Assembly: GCA_051647245.1 (NCBI GenBank)
Contig: JBOFDS010000012.1
Coordinates: 124,001-188,000, forward strand
Origin: Brevinema_A sp051647245
GTDB lineage: Bacteria > Spirochaetota > Brevinematia > Brevinematales > Brevinemataceae
Length of the DNA: 64,000 bases
Direction of reading: 5' to 3'
Shown piece by piece: positions 16,697 to 26,080 of this stretch. Under the pieces are notes generated by a model. The model had not been told where the DNA came from. It saw only the letters and a program-made list of their open reading frames with translations, and made no database searches. Every line of letters begins with the position of its first letter. Position 1 is the stretch's first letter. The position numbers were made by a program, and so were the translations under genes.

Positions 16697-19438
16697 ATGA
16701 ATCAGAAAACCAAATTCCCTGTCAATCTCCCAAAAACAGCCTTCGATATGAGAGCTGGACTCGTTCAAAAAGAACCGATCATGATTGAAAAGTGGGAAAA
16801 GCAAAACATTTACAAACTTCGTTTAGAAAAGAGAGCTTCTGCACCTAAATTTATTTTCCATGATGGCCCTCCTTACGCAAACGGTGATATTCATATTGGA
16901 ACTGCCCTCAACAAAATTCTTAAAGATATTATTTGTCGTTACAAAACTATGAAAGGATTTCAAGTGCCTTTCACTCCTGGCTGGGATTGTCATGGTCTCC
17001 CTATCGAACTTAACACCCTCAAAGCCCTCAACAAAACTGCTGACTCTTTAAGCACATCGGAACTTCTTGGACATTGTCGTGAATATGCGCAAAGCTTCGT
17101 TGAAAAACAAAAAAATAGTTTTATTAGACTTGGGGTTTCTGCTGATTGGGAGAATCCTTATCTCACCATGAGCAACGAATACGAAGCCACTCTCATTGAG
17201 GCATTTGGTATTCTTGTTGGTAAAAACTACGTTTATCGTGGTCAACGCCCTATTTATTGGTCTCCAAAAACACGTACAGCTCTCGCTGATGCTGAAGTTG
17301 AGTACCATGAACACACTTCCCCTACTGCTTATGTGCTCTTCCCTGTGTCCAAACACAATATCCCAAATCTTCCTGAAAATACTTCTGTGATTATTTGGAC
17401 AACCACACCTTGGACCTTGCCTTCTAACGTAGCGGTGGCATTTCATCCAGAAGCTTCTTATGAAGCAGTTACTCTTGAAAATGGTCAAACTATCATCCTT
17501 GCAAGCGAACTTAAGCATACAGTTCTTGGTCTTACCAATGCTACTGAACAAAGCTCCATTGCTCTTACCAAAGAACAATTAGAATCCCTCACCGTGCAGC
17601 ATGCATGGATCAACAGAGAATCTAAAGTCGTCTTCGCTGATTATGTTACTATGGATACAGGTACAGGTATCGTCCACACCGCTCCAGGACATGGTACAGA
17701 AGACTTTCAAACAGGTCTCAAATACAATCTTGAAATCATCTCTCCTGTCGACGATGAAGGTCGTTTCACAGCTGAAGTCCCAGAATGGGAAGGTATGGAA
17801 GTATTTGAAGCAAATCCTAAAATCTTAGAATTCTTAAAAGAACAAGGCAAGCTTTATTACACCACAAACATCACTCACTCCTACCCTCACGACTGGAGAA
17901 CAAAAACTCCTGTGATCTTCCGTACAAAACCTCAGTGGTTCTTCAAAGTATCTGACGCAGATCTCGTCGCAAAAACCTTAGCTGAATTACCAAACATCAA
18001 GTGGTTCCCAGCATGGGGTGAAGACAGACTCAAAAACATGCTCTCCAACAGACCTGACTGGTGTATTTCCCGTCAACGCAAATGGGGCGTTCCAATTCCA
18101 GCATTCTACTGTGAAAAATGTGATACAGCTCTCGTTAGTCAAGAAATCGCATTCTCCATCGCTGAAAAAGTTAAAACAGAAGGTTTGGATTATTGGCTCA
18201 AAAACGATAGTGAAACCCTTCTTCCAGCTGGTTCTTGCTGTGAGAAATGTGGCCACAACAAATTCAAAAAAGAAAACGATATCTTAGACGTTTGGTTTGA
18301 TTCAGGTGTTTCTAATTACGCTGTGCTCAAGCAACAAGACAATTTCCCTGCAGATCTCTATCTCGAAGGAAATGACCAATATCGTGGCTGGTTCCAATCA
18401 TCATTATGGAATTCCATGGCTATCAACGGTAAAGCTCCTTTCAAAAGCATCGTCACACATGGCTGGGTTTTGGATGAGCATGGCCGTCAAATGCACAAAT
18501 CCGCAGGTAATTCCGTGGCTCCGTCTGAAGTTACTGACAAATACGGCGCTGATATTCTTCGTTTGTGGATTGTCACCGAAGATTACATGAAAGATCTCCG
18601 TATTGGTGATGGTATTATTCAAAAAACTATCGATCTTTACAGAAAATTACGTAATACGTTTAGATATTTGCTTGGGACATTGGGCGATTTCACTGAGGCG
18701 GATAAGCTTTCTTATGCTAAATTGACCTCATTGGATCAGCATATGCTCCACCGTCTTGCAGAACTCAAAAAATCCTTCGACGAACACATGGAAAATTATC
18801 AATTCCACCGTGCTTATCGCGAAATTTTTAACTTCACCATCATCGATCTTAGTGGAGAATATTTTGACATCTTGAAAGATCGTCTTTACATTCTCGCACC
18901 AAACGATAGCAAACGTCGTTCCGCTCAAACAGTGCTCTTCCACATCTTAGAAGAATTGACCTCTATGATGGCTCCTGTTCTTGTATTTACTGCTGAAGAA
19001 GTCTATGAACACGCACCTTTTGCCAAAAAAGAAGCTTCTGTGCATCTTAGCGATTTTGTAGCCACACCAGCCGAATGGACAAACGAAACATTAAACAAAA
19101 ACATTTCTACCTTAAAAAGTATTAGGGAAGAATCTTTGAAAAAGCTCCAAGAGCTACGTGATCAAGGAACTATTGGATCTTCTTTGGAAGGAGAAATCAC
19201 CATCTCATGTTCTGCAGAACTTTTTGAGCAGATTTCACCATTAAAAGACACATTGACAGAGATGCTTATCGTATCTTATGTTTCTATCGAAAAACACGAC
19301 AAAGCAGAAACAACCATCACAGCTGTGCCTGCTCTTAGAGATGCTCGTCAAAAATGTGAGCGCTGTTGGTTTATTGTTGATTCTATCGATGAAAATCATG
19401 TGTGTCCACGTTGTCATGATGCCTTGGAAAAATTTTAA
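16697..19438 (+). CDS. ileS: Isoleucyl-tRNA synthetase
   Basis: Charges tRNA-Ile with isoleucine and edits valine. Class I synthetase of 913 residues. The HIGH motif is HIGT within GPPYANGDIHIG near 55-66; the editing domain follows (TTTPWTLPSNVAV near 235, HTAPGHGTEDF near 330); the WFDSGVSNYAVL segment and the KMSKS-equivalent loop GRQMHKSAGN lie near 535 and 600. A C-terminal zinc finger CERCWFIVDS...CPRC ends the protein, as in the bacterial type. The loop has Gln in place of the first Lys of KMSKS. The lspA gene follows after 15 bases, the common ileS-lspA pairing. Confidence 0.96.
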   Translation: MNQKTKFPVNLPKTAFDMRAGLVQKEPIMIEKWEKQNIYKLRLEKRASAPKFIFHDGPPYANGDIHIGTALNKILKDIICRYKTMKGFQVPFTPGWDCHGLPIELNTLKALNKTADSLSTSELLGHCREYAQSFVEKQKNSFIRLGVSADWENPYLTMSNEYEATLIEAFGILVGKNYVYRGQRPIYWSPKTRTALADAEVEYHEHTSPTAYVLFPVSKHNIPNLPENTSVIIWTTTPWTLPSNVAVAFHPEASYEAVTLENGQTIILASELKHTVLGLTNATEQSSIALTKEQLESLTVQHAWINRESKVVFADYVTMDTGTGIVHTAPGHGTEDFQTGLKYNLEIISPVDDEGRFTAEVPEWEGMEVFEANPKILEFLKEQGKLYYTTNITHSYPHDWRTKTPVIFRTKPQWFFKVSDADLVAKTLAELPNIKWFPAWGEDRLKNMLSNRPDWCISRQRKWGVPIPAFYCEKCDTALVSQEIAFSIAEKVKTEGLDYWLKNDSETLLPAGSCCEKCGHNKFKKENDILDVWFDSGVSNYAVLKQQDNFPADLYLEGNDQYRGWFQSSLWNSMAINGKAPFKSIVTHGWVLDEHGRQMHKSAGNSVAPSEVTDKYGADILRLWIVTEDYMKDLRIGDGIIQKTIDLYRKLRNTFRYLLGTLGDFTEADKLSYAKLTSLDQHMLHRLAELKKSFDEHMENYQFHRAYREIFNFTIIDLSGEYFDILKDRLYILAPNDSKRRSAQTVLFHILEELTSMMAPVLVFTAEEVYEHAPFAKKEASVHLSDFVATPAEWTNETLNKNISTLKSIREESLKKLQELRDQGTIGSSLEGEITISCSAELFEQISPLKDTLTEMLIVSYVSIEKHDKAETTITAVPALRDARQKCERCWFIVDSIDENHVCPRCHDALEKF

Positions 19439-19453
19439 AATAAGGATCCAATA

Positions 19454-19984
19454 ATGAAATTAAAAAGACTCAATATTCAGATGCTAATTGTCTCGATTAG
19501 TCTTTGTGTGATAGATCTCTTCATCAAATATATTATCGTACAAATCTTTAATAAGCAACCTTATCCTTATACAGATTCTATCTCACTTATTGGGAACTTT
19601 TTCAAACTCACTTATGTACAAAACTTTGGGATTACTTTTGGGATGCTGACCGAATTACCAGACTTTGCAACAGCCGTTATCATCACTATTATTTCTCTTA
19701 TTGCAATGGGAGTTTTAGTATACTTTTACAAAAATCTCAGAAGCTATCTCCAAGAAAAAGTTATGTCTACTGGTTATATCTGCTTAAGCATTATTATGGG
19801 TGGCGCTCTTGGAAATATCATTGACAGGTTGATGAGAGGATATGTCGTAGATTATTTAGACTTTGGGATTATGAATTATCGTTGGTACACCTTTAATTTT
19901 GCTGATATTTGTATTGTATCAGGGTGTATTTTATTAACCATTCTCATGACGTTTTTTGAAGAAAAAAATGAACAAACACAATAA
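19454..19984 (+). CDS. lspA: Lipoprotein signal peptidase II
   Basis: Inner-membrane aspartyl protease that removes signal peptides from diacylglyceryl-modified prolipoproteins, in line with the lipobox proteins in this window. 176 residues, four helices. Catalytic Asp124 lies in GALGNIIDR and Asp151 in FNFADI; Asp21 and Lys25 in the first helix match the conserved D-K pattern. The family NGAAF motif reads NFGITFG here, a mild change. AAGGATCC precedes the ATG. Cotranscribed with ileS. Confidence 0.93.
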   Translation: MKLKRLNIQMLIVSISLCVIDLFIKYIIVQIFNKQPYPYTDSISLIGNFFKLTYVQNFGITFGMLTELPDFATAVIITIISLIAMGVLVYFYKNLRSYLQEKVMSTGYICLSIIMGGALGNIIDRLMRGYVVDYLDFGIMNYRWYTFNFADICIVSGCILLTILMTFFEEKNEQTQ

Positions 19985-20016
19985 AAAAAAGCGAAGACTT
20001 AGATCTTCGCTTTTTT
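19985..20016. terminator. Bidirectional terminator
   Basis: AAAAAAGCGAAGA, loop, TCTTCGCTTTTTT. It separates convergent lspA and the SpoIID-like gene. Confidence 0.85.
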
Positions 20017-20018
20017 GT

Positions 20019-21143
20019 TTAATATAAGAAAGTTAATTCTGTATTTTTATAGAAATAAGTTAACATTTTGTCATAAGAAATCCCACGTACAGCAAGCTCT
20101 TGAGCTTCCCATTGCCCCATACCAACACCATGCCCAAAACCTTTCCCATCAATTTTAATTTTATCACCTTCAAGAGAAAGTCGTGCATAAGTGCTTCTCA
20201 TGGTTCCGTATCCAAGTACTTTACGAAGGTCATTTCCAGAAATGACCTTTGTTTGAGTTGCTGAACTTAGTTCTATTTTATCAATTCGCCCCGACATTGT
20301 TACGGATAAGACTTTGATACCTGTCATTGGCCCTTTAAGTTTGAAGGCTTTTGCGATACGATCTGCAGGAACATGTGTCGTCCAACGTGCATAAGGATGT
20401 TTTTTATTAGGGAGGCGTAGGCTTCGTGCCTGCAGATATTCTGCATCGTGCCCAAACTCAGTACCAGGAGCACTGTAATCACCTACAGATGCTGAAAAAT
20501 AGGCCTTAATCAGCTCTCCCTTATAAGTAAGCACCTCACCTGTCGTGTCGCGAATGGCTTTCGTGGTTTTTCTAGTTTCGGCTTTGATGCCAGCGTACAC
20601 CTGAGAACGAGTATCAGAGTACAAATCAAACTCTCTCTTCGGAAAACGTCTTCTATTATGTTTGATCTCATATAAAGCGTAGGTTCGTGATGCTATAGCC
20701 TGAGCTTTGAGCGTTTCGATATTCCATGAGGGATAGGCTTCTGCTGGAATTACACTAAGTAAATAGTCCTCAAGATTTAATTTATTTATGAGATAAAGTT
20801 TTGACTTTTTGTGATGTACTGTGAGTGATCCTCGATATTTTTTACCAAGAAAAGTAAAGCTCTCAAGCCCTTCAAGATTAATTTTAGAGAGTTTTGTCGA
20901 TACATTGTTCAACTTAATCCCGTCTTCTTCGAGTTGAAAGCGAAGATTTCCTTCTGTTGATAAAAACTTATCTCCAAGCTCAATAATATAAGCATTATGA
21001 GGATACACCGAAAATTCCTTCGCACAAGAAAGGAGAATTCGAGTTTCAAGGTAAGCATGTTGTTCGCTTGTTGATTTTGCTAGATACCTGCAAGAACTCA
21101 ACAAAAAAAACACAAGAACAAAAAATATCTTCATAGCTTTCAT
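20019..21143 (-). CDS. SpoIID/LytB-domain lipoprotein, peptidoglycan lytic enzyme
   Basis: Likely cuts stem-less (denuded) glycan strands as a lytic transglycosylase in the periplasm. The signal peptide ends in LLSSC with Cys18, a lipobox. The SpoIID core shows LLSVIPAEAYPSW with the presumed catalytic Glu135, LKAQAIASRTYAL, YFSASVGDYSAPGTEF and the C-terminal KGFGHGVGMGQWEAQELA. The usual SxxGG part of the fourth motif is changed to SVGDY. Three tandem ATGs follow a weak GGAA; ATG 21143 has the best spacing. Third gene after the TPR/NHL/VWA gene and coaE, 51 bases from coaE. Confidence 0.83.
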   Translation of the reverse strand: MKAMKIFFVLVFFLLSSCRYLAKSTSEQHAYLETRILLSCAKEFSVYPHNAYIIELGDKFLSTEGNLRFQLEEDGIKLNNVSTKLSKINLEGLESFTFLGKKYRGSLTVHHKKSKLYLINKLNLEDYLLSVIPAEAYPSWNIETLKAQAIASRTYALYEIKHNRRRFPKREFDLYSDTRSQVYAGIKAETRKTTKAIRDTTGEVLTYKGELIKAYFSASVGDYSAPGTEFGHDAEYLQARSLRLPNKKHPYARWTTHVPADRIAKAFKLKGPMTGIKVLSVTMSGRIDKIELSSATQTKVISGNDLRKVLGYGTMRSTYARLSLEGDKIKIDGKGFGHGVGMGQWEAQELAVRGISYDKMLTYFYKNTELTFLY

Positions 21144-21194
21144 CATCATTTCCAAAAGTTTTATTTCAAAATTTCGGAATGATTTGAAATAACC

Positions 21195-21764
21195 TTATGA
21201 TAAATAGAGAAAAATCGTTTCTAATTGCCCTTTTAAGAAAGAAAGATCACCACTATTATCTATCACAAATTTCGCTTTACTATGAAATTCTAAAATTTCA
21301 TTTTGACTTGCGATGACTTTTTGGATCCATTCTTCGGTGTGACCTCGTTTTAGAAGTCTTTCATGAAGAATTTCATTAGGGACATCCGTACACATAAGGT
21401 GCGTATATGGGATTTGATCCATCACTCTGAAAAAGAACGCCCCCTCGATGAGGACGTTCTTTTCGGGATTTTTAGATATAAGATCATTAGTTTTTCTAAT
21501 GATAAACTGATAAGAAAAATTCATCAACTGAATTCGAAGCTCATCATTCGCGAAAATCTTTTGACCAAGAATCTGGCGATTAACTTTTCCATTTTCAAGA
21601 ACATCTGAGCCAAACATCTCCGCAATCTGTTGAGCGGACTCTTCTAAGACTTGATGACCTAGAATATCTTGACTAATAATGAGCCAGTTTTTTTCTTCAA
21701 AAAAAGCACAGACTGTACTTTTGCCGGTTCCGACTCTACCAAACAATCCAACAATATATCTCAT
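21195..21764 (-). CDS. coaE: Dephospho-CoA kinase
   Basis: Last step of coenzyme A synthesis: ATP phosphorylates the ribose 3'-hydroxyl of dephospho-CoA. P-loop GRVGTGKST at 9-17, the acidic segment ISQDILGHQVL near 30, VLIEGAFFF near 105, and the lid segment HERLLKRGHTEEW near 133-145. At 189 residues it is of normal length. The family DAD near 30-33 reads SQD. Its ATG overlaps the stop of the preceding gene by one base (TAATG), so translation is coupled to the TPR/NHL/VWA protein. Confidence 0.88.
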   Translation of the reverse strand: MRYIVGLFGRVGTGKSTVCAFFEEKNWLIISQDILGHQVLEESAQQIAEMFGSDVLENGKVNRQILGQKIFANDELRIQLMNFSYQFIIRKTNDLISKNPEKNVLIEGAFFFRVMDQIPYTHLMCTDVPNEILHERLLKRGHTEEWIQKVIASQNEILEFHSKAKFVIDNSGDLSFLKGQLETIFLYLS

Positions 21765-23830
21765 TAGAATAAGGCCTTCTCTAAATCAACTTTTCTACGA
21801 CGACGTTCTGGAACATAATATCCACTTGTCGTCGTACCATTCACACCAAATCTATCTAAGTGAATCGTAAGATCCACCCACAAACCCGGTGCATCAGAGT
21901 AATTATGTGCATCAAACTCTATCAAATACTCCAGTGGTGGGGATTGTTTGATAGTAGTATAGAGATTCAAAATATCTTGAGCATCATTCACAGCATGGTA
22001 GTATTGTCCGTGTGATTGTTGCGCAATTTTTGACCAAAACTCTCTATTGATGTTACTAAAATTGACCACATAAATAGGAATACTATTTTGATCAGCATAT
22101 GTTTTTATAATATCAGCCCCGTAAGTCGTGAAGGCATCGTTGGCACCTGCTCCGGATGTGAATACAATCAAGGAACGATTTCTAAGATTGTTAAGCAAGG
22201 ACGTAATCCCATCATAGATGGGTTGATCCCAAATCGCTGGAACACTAGATGTCGGTATTTGGTTAGTTACAAAATCCCAAATCCTTGAGACACTTGCCGG
22301 CATACGATCAGATTTATAAGTTTTGTCATCGACTAATGTTACTTGAATTAGGTCTTGTCCTGTGTTATTGCTCAAAAATGTTTTAAGGTAATATTCTAAT
22401 TGTGGCATGAATTTTTCAGAAGCCAAACTTCTATCAATCAAGAGGTGAGTAAGCATTTTTGATCTAGCTCTTTCAGTTCCAGAAATCACAACATCATCAA
22501 TAGGCATATCAAACTCTTGCAGCTTAAGTTCATCACTCACAATACCTGTCAATGGTGATCCATCCTTGCTTCGCGCACGAACAGATGCGTAGATATAAGG
22601 GTATTGATCAGTCAAAATCTGAGAAATATTCATAGAAATATTTCCATAAATCCCTTGAAGAGGGGTGTACACAGCAATGTTATAGCTATCAAAATCCGTT
22701 CTCCAAAGAATACTATCTTTATCTTTGATAATATCAAAAGGTCTTGCTAATTTGTTTTCATTTGCGATAAGAGCTCTGGAGTTCTTACCTGTAATATTAT
22801 AAACATAAACGGAATTTTGAGAATCTGAGATATAGAGTTCATTTTTATCAAGAAACAAGCCACGAGGTTCTTTAAGAAATTGTTCACCAATATAACCTAA
22901 GAAAACTCCCTGATGATCGAAACGAGCAACTCTACCAATTCCATCTTTAGAAATATCAGAAACAAACAACTCATCCCCATAACTTACAATATCTGTAGGT
23001 CTGTAAAGATTTTCAGTCCCAAAAGTACTAATATACTGACCATCAGGAAGGTATTTGAGGATACGGTGGTTACCGTTATCTACAACGTACAAATAGGCGT
23101 CATCGGAGAATACTATCCCCATAGGGCCAAGCATTTGATTTGGTAAATGACCCGTCTCCCCAAATTCAAAGACCAAGGTTTTCGCAAAATTTCTATTAAA
23201 AGCATAGATTTTATTTTTTTTATAATCAGCAATGTACAATCTATTACTGTGAAGTGCAATTCCTGTAGGCATTTGAAGTACATTTGGTCTGAACAAACGT
23301 CGTCCATATTTTTGGAGAATTTGATTTGCACTATCCATCTCGACAACTTGCCCAAGTCCTGTTGACGAAATATATTTTTTATCTTCAATTTTATCGTAAA
23401 TAATAAAAGAGCTGCGAATCAATTCATGATACCCTTCTGTGAGCCCATTATAATATTTTCTAAAAACATAGGGATCTGTGTAGGTATAATCAGAATCTTT
23501 AGATAAATTGAAATAAAGAGAATTGAGTTGTTCAAGCATTTGGTGGTCAGCGACTCCGAGTTTTGCCAATTCTTCCCACAATTTCGCAGCTGTTTGCGCA
23601 TAACCTGCATACAAATACGCTAATCCAAGACGATATTTTGCTGCATAGTTTTTTGGTTCATAGGACAAAGCTAACTCAAAGGCTTGAATAGCCGCAGCGT
23701 ACTTACGATCATTCAATAACAAGATTCCATTTTTTAGCTCTTGACTGGAAAGACCCAAATCGACAATATTTTGAGAGTGCACAGGAAAGAAAATCATCAT
23801 TAAGAGAAGTAAACGTAACACCTTCTTCAA
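21764..23830 (-). CDS. Exported TPR-NHL-VWA multidomain protein
   Basis: 688 residues, Sec signal peptide ending near FPVHSQ (20). TPR-like repeats span about 30-105, a six-bladed NHL-type propeller about 175-400 (repeated blades such as PTGIALHSNRLYIADYKKN, PMGIVFSDDAYLYVVDNGN, PTDIVSYGDELFVSD), and a von Willebrand A-like domain about 440-640 with LIDRSLAS as a degenerate metal site and IYDGITSLLNNL. Spirochaetes have a protein of this plan (TP0421 type); that link is from memory. Function unknown; a scaffold in the periplasm or on the outer membrane is plausible. The start is TTG at 23830 with AAGGGG before it and no better ATG. First gene before coaE and the SpoIID-like gene. Confidence 0.75.
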   Translation of the reverse strand: MKKVLRLLLLMMIFFPVHSQNIVDLGLSSQELKNGILLLNDRKYAAAIQAFELALSYEPKNYAAKYRLGLAYLYAGYAQTAAKLWEELAKLGVADHQMLEQLNSLYFNLSKDSDYTYTDPYVFRKYYNGLTEGYHELIRSSFIIYDKIEDKKYISSTGLGQVVEMDSANQILQKYGRRLFRPNVLQMPTGIALHSNRLYIADYKKNKIYAFNRNFAKTLVFEFGETGHLPNQMLGPMGIVFSDDAYLYVVDNGNHRILKYLPDGQYISTFGTENLYRPTDIVSYGDELFVSDISKDGIGRVARFDHQGVFLGYIGEQFLKEPRGLFLDKNELYISDSQNSVYVYNITGKNSRALIANENKLARPFDIIKDKDSILWRTDFDSYNIAVYTPLQGIYGNISMNISQILTDQYPYIYASVRARSKDGSPLTGIVSDELKLQEFDMPIDDVVISGTERARSKMLTHLLIDRSLASEKFMPQLEYYLKTFLSNNTGQDLIQVTLVDDKTYKSDRMPASVSRIWDFVTNQIPTSSVPAIWDQPIYDGITSLLNNLRNRSLIVFTSGAGANDAFTTYGADIIKTYADQNSIPIYVVNFSNINREFWSKIAQQSHGQYYHAVNDAQDILNLYTTIKQSPPLEYLIEFDAHNYSDAPGLWVDLTIHLDRFGVNGTTTSGYYVPERRRRKVDLEKALF

Positions 23831-23874
23831 AGGAAGCCCCTTAAAACATGCTGATACCAGCGTGCGTATTTTGC

Positions 23875-23905
23875 ATAATATACTACTTACATTATAGTAT
23901 ATTAT
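23875..23905. repeat. Perfect inverted repeat in the TPR/NHL/VWA promoter region
   Basis: ATAATATACTA (23875-23885) and TAGTATATTAT (23895-23905), nine bases apart, 20 bp centre to centre. It covers the minus-strand -10 candidates TATAAT (23896-23891) and TATACT (23901-23896). It could be an operator or simply AT-rich promoter sequence. Confidence 0.6.
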
Positions 23906-23939
23906 TTAAAATAAATAAAATTTTGAGTGCAAAAAAAAA

Positions 23940-23970
23940 CAAAACCCCGTAACCAAAAGGCTACGGGGTG
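23940..23970 (-). terminator. Terminator after glgB
   Basis: CCCCGTA/TACGGGG stem with an inner CC-AAAA-GG part. The minus strand continues into a long T-run. Confidence 0.85.
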
Positions 23971-23992
23971 AATCGATGTCAAATAAAAGAGC

Positions 23993-25927
23993 TTAATGAT
24001 TTATAGAAAACATTAAACCTGATAGAGGCCCAATATTCAAAAGAATTGATTGATCTTGAGCTTGATATGGTATAGATTCTGAGGGAATTTTTTGTGTATT
24101 CAAAATCTCAGCACCTCCATAAATCGCTTTATCAGAGTTTAATATTTCTTCATAAGTTCCAGCCCGAGGAACACCTATTCGACAAGAATTCTTGGCTATA
24201 GGATTGAGGTTTAATACGGTCAAAACACCATTCCCCTGCTTATCCCAACGCCCCCAGATCAAAAGACCAGATTCACTGTTATCACAATCAATCCACTGAA
24301 AAGCCGTAGAGTCTTGATCTCGTTCAAATAAAGCAGGGTGGTGTCTATACGTAAAATTCAGATCCTTAACAAGAGCCCTCAAACCAGAATGCAAAGCAAA
24401 CTCATTCAAATGCCAATCAATAGATTTATTTTCAGACCACTCACGCCAAGAACCCCATTCTTGTCCGTGAAAGATCATTTTCTTGCCAACATGCGCCCAC
24501 ATATACACAAACATCAATCGCAAATTCGCAAACTTCTCCCATTCAGAACCAGGCATACGCGACAGCAGTGTCCCCTTCCCATGCACCACCTCATCATGTG
24601 ATAATGGCAAAATATAGTTCTCCGAAAAAGAATACATCAACGAAAATGTGATTTGCTGATGATGATACTTACGAAAAATCGGGTCGATGCTAAAATATTT
24701 TAAGGTATCATGCATCCATCCCATATTCCATTTGTAAGTAAATCCTAGACCCCCTTCTTGGACAGGTTTTGTTACGCCTATGAAGGAAGTCGATTCTTCA
24801 GCAATGGTCATAACTTCAGGATGGTATTTGGTGATTTTATGGTTGAGGTTTTTTATAAATTCGATTGCTTCAAGGTTTTCTCGTCCTCCAAAACGGTTTG
24901 GGATCCATTGCCCTTGCTCTCGAGAATAATCAAGATACAACATAGAAGCTACCGCATCAACTCGAATCCCATCAATATGAAACTCCTCCAACCACATCAA
25001 AGCACTCCCAATCAAAAATTGAGAAACTTCTCTTCTACCATAATTAAAAATATGAGTCTTCCAATCATTATGCCAGCCCATACGTGCATCTTCATGCTCA
25101 TATAAAGCCGTGCCGTCAAATCGTTCCAAACCATGTGAATCAGCAGGAAAATGTGCAGGCACCCAATCCAAAATAATACCTAAACCCCTTTGGTGCAAGT
25201 AATCCACAAAATAACGAAAATCATCAGGAGATCCATAGCGAGAAGTAGGAGCAAAATAGCCCGTTACTTGGTACCCCCAAGATCCATCATAAGGGTATTC
25301 GCTGATAGGCATTAGTTCTAAGTGAGTAAACCCATGCTCCAAAAGATATTCTGATAATGATTCAGCTAGTTCCCTATAATTAATAGGTTCTTCATCTTCA
25401 GACTTTATCCAAGAGCCTAAATGACATTCATAGATACTGAGTGCCTTATCACGGTGTTGATGACGTTTATCCATCCACTCTTTATCCTCCCATTCGTGGT
25501 GAGAAACATACACAACAGAAGCTGTATTTGGTCTATGCTCGTTATAAAAAGCATAGGGGTCGGTTTTATGTTTGATATTTCCATCGCTTGATTCAATGGC
25601 AAATTTGTATAACATGCCTATGGAGAGATCATGAGTGAATATTTCCCAAATCCCCCCACCTCGGTGATTCATAAAATGAGATTCTTCATCCCAAGCATTG
25701 AAATCCCCAATAAGTCGAACACTTTTTGCATTTGGAGCCCAAACAGCAACATTAATACCAAATATGCCATTTGTGATACGTTCATGAGCTCCCAAAAAAT
25801 GCCAAACCTTGTCATGAGTTCCTTCAGAAAATAAATAAAGATCATAATCAGAGATCATTGATGGAATAGAGTTTGTGTTATATTGAGGATCAAGACTCCC
25901 ATCCCTTTCATTCAAAAATTCGCTCAT
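23993..25927 (-). CDS. glgB: 1,4-alpha-glucan (glycogen) branching enzyme
   Basis: Transfers alpha-1,4 glucan segments to make alpha-1,6 branches in glycogen. The order is an N-terminal CBM48 (about 40-130: VWAPNAKSVRLIGDFNAW), a GH13 barrel with DGIRVDAV (nucleophile Asp324), TIAEEST (acid/base Glu near 377), LSHDEVVHG, and a C-terminal beta domain. Length 644 is typical. Start: GGAGG lies five bases before ATG 25927, while the upstream in-frame ATG 25939 precedes that site, so it is rejected. Monocistronic with promoter and terminator. It works with MalQ in this window; glgA and glgC are not here. Confidence 0.95.
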   Translation of the reverse strand: MSEFLNERDGSLDPQYNTNSIPSMISDYDLYLFSEGTHDKVWHFLGAHERITNGIFGINVAVWAPNAKSVRLIGDFNAWDEESHFMNHRGGGIWEIFTHDLSIGMLYKFAIESSDGNIKHKTDPYAFYNEHRPNTASVVYVSHHEWEDKEWMDKRHQHRDKALSIYECHLGSWIKSEDEEPINYRELAESLSEYLLEHGFTHLELMPISEYPYDGSWGYQVTGYFAPTSRYGSPDDFRYFVDYLHQRGLGIILDWVPAHFPADSHGLERFDGTALYEHEDARMGWHNDWKTHIFNYGRREVSQFLIGSALMWLEEFHIDGIRVDAVASMLYLDYSREQGQWIPNRFGGRENLEAIEFIKNLNHKITKYHPEVMTIAEESTSFIGVTKPVQEGGLGFTYKWNMGWMHDTLKYFSIDPIFRKYHHQQITFSLMYSFSENYILPLSHDEVVHGKGTLLSRMPGSEWEKFANLRLMFVYMWAHVGKKMIFHGQEWGSWREWSENKSIDWHLNEFALHSGLRALVKDLNFTYRHHPALFERDQDSTAFQWIDCDNSESGLLIWGRWDKQGNGVLTVLNLNPIAKNSCRIGVPRAGTYEEILNSDKAIYGGAEILNTQKIPSESIPYQAQDQSILLNIGPLSGLMFSINH

Positions 25928-25957
25928 AAGATCCTCCATGTTATTTTATTATACTAA

Positions 25958-25986
25958 AAGATAATCACGCCTTTTAAAATTGTCAA
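25958..25986 (-). promoter_or_regulatory. Promoter of glgB
   Basis: Minus strand TTGACA (25986-25981), 17 bases, TATCTT (25963-25958), divergent from the ferritin-like gene promoter. Confidence 0.6.
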
Positions 25987-26008
25987 AATAAAAAACATCA
26001 AATTTGAG

Positions 26009-26037
26009 TTGATTTTTATACAAAAATAGAGTATCTT
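26009..26037 (+). promoter_or_regulatory. Promoter of the ferritin-like gene
   Basis: TTGATT, 17 bases, TATCTT. The same -10 variant appears in the divergent glgB promoter. Confidence 0.5.
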
Positions 26038-26080
26038 AAATCATAATAGAAAAATAATTTCTAAAAATAAGGAGTTCAAT

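Noticed and set aside
17048..17578. A 176-codon minus-strand ORF inside ileS
   Set aside because: Cys/Phe/Ser-rich shadow translation of the opposite strand with no start signals.
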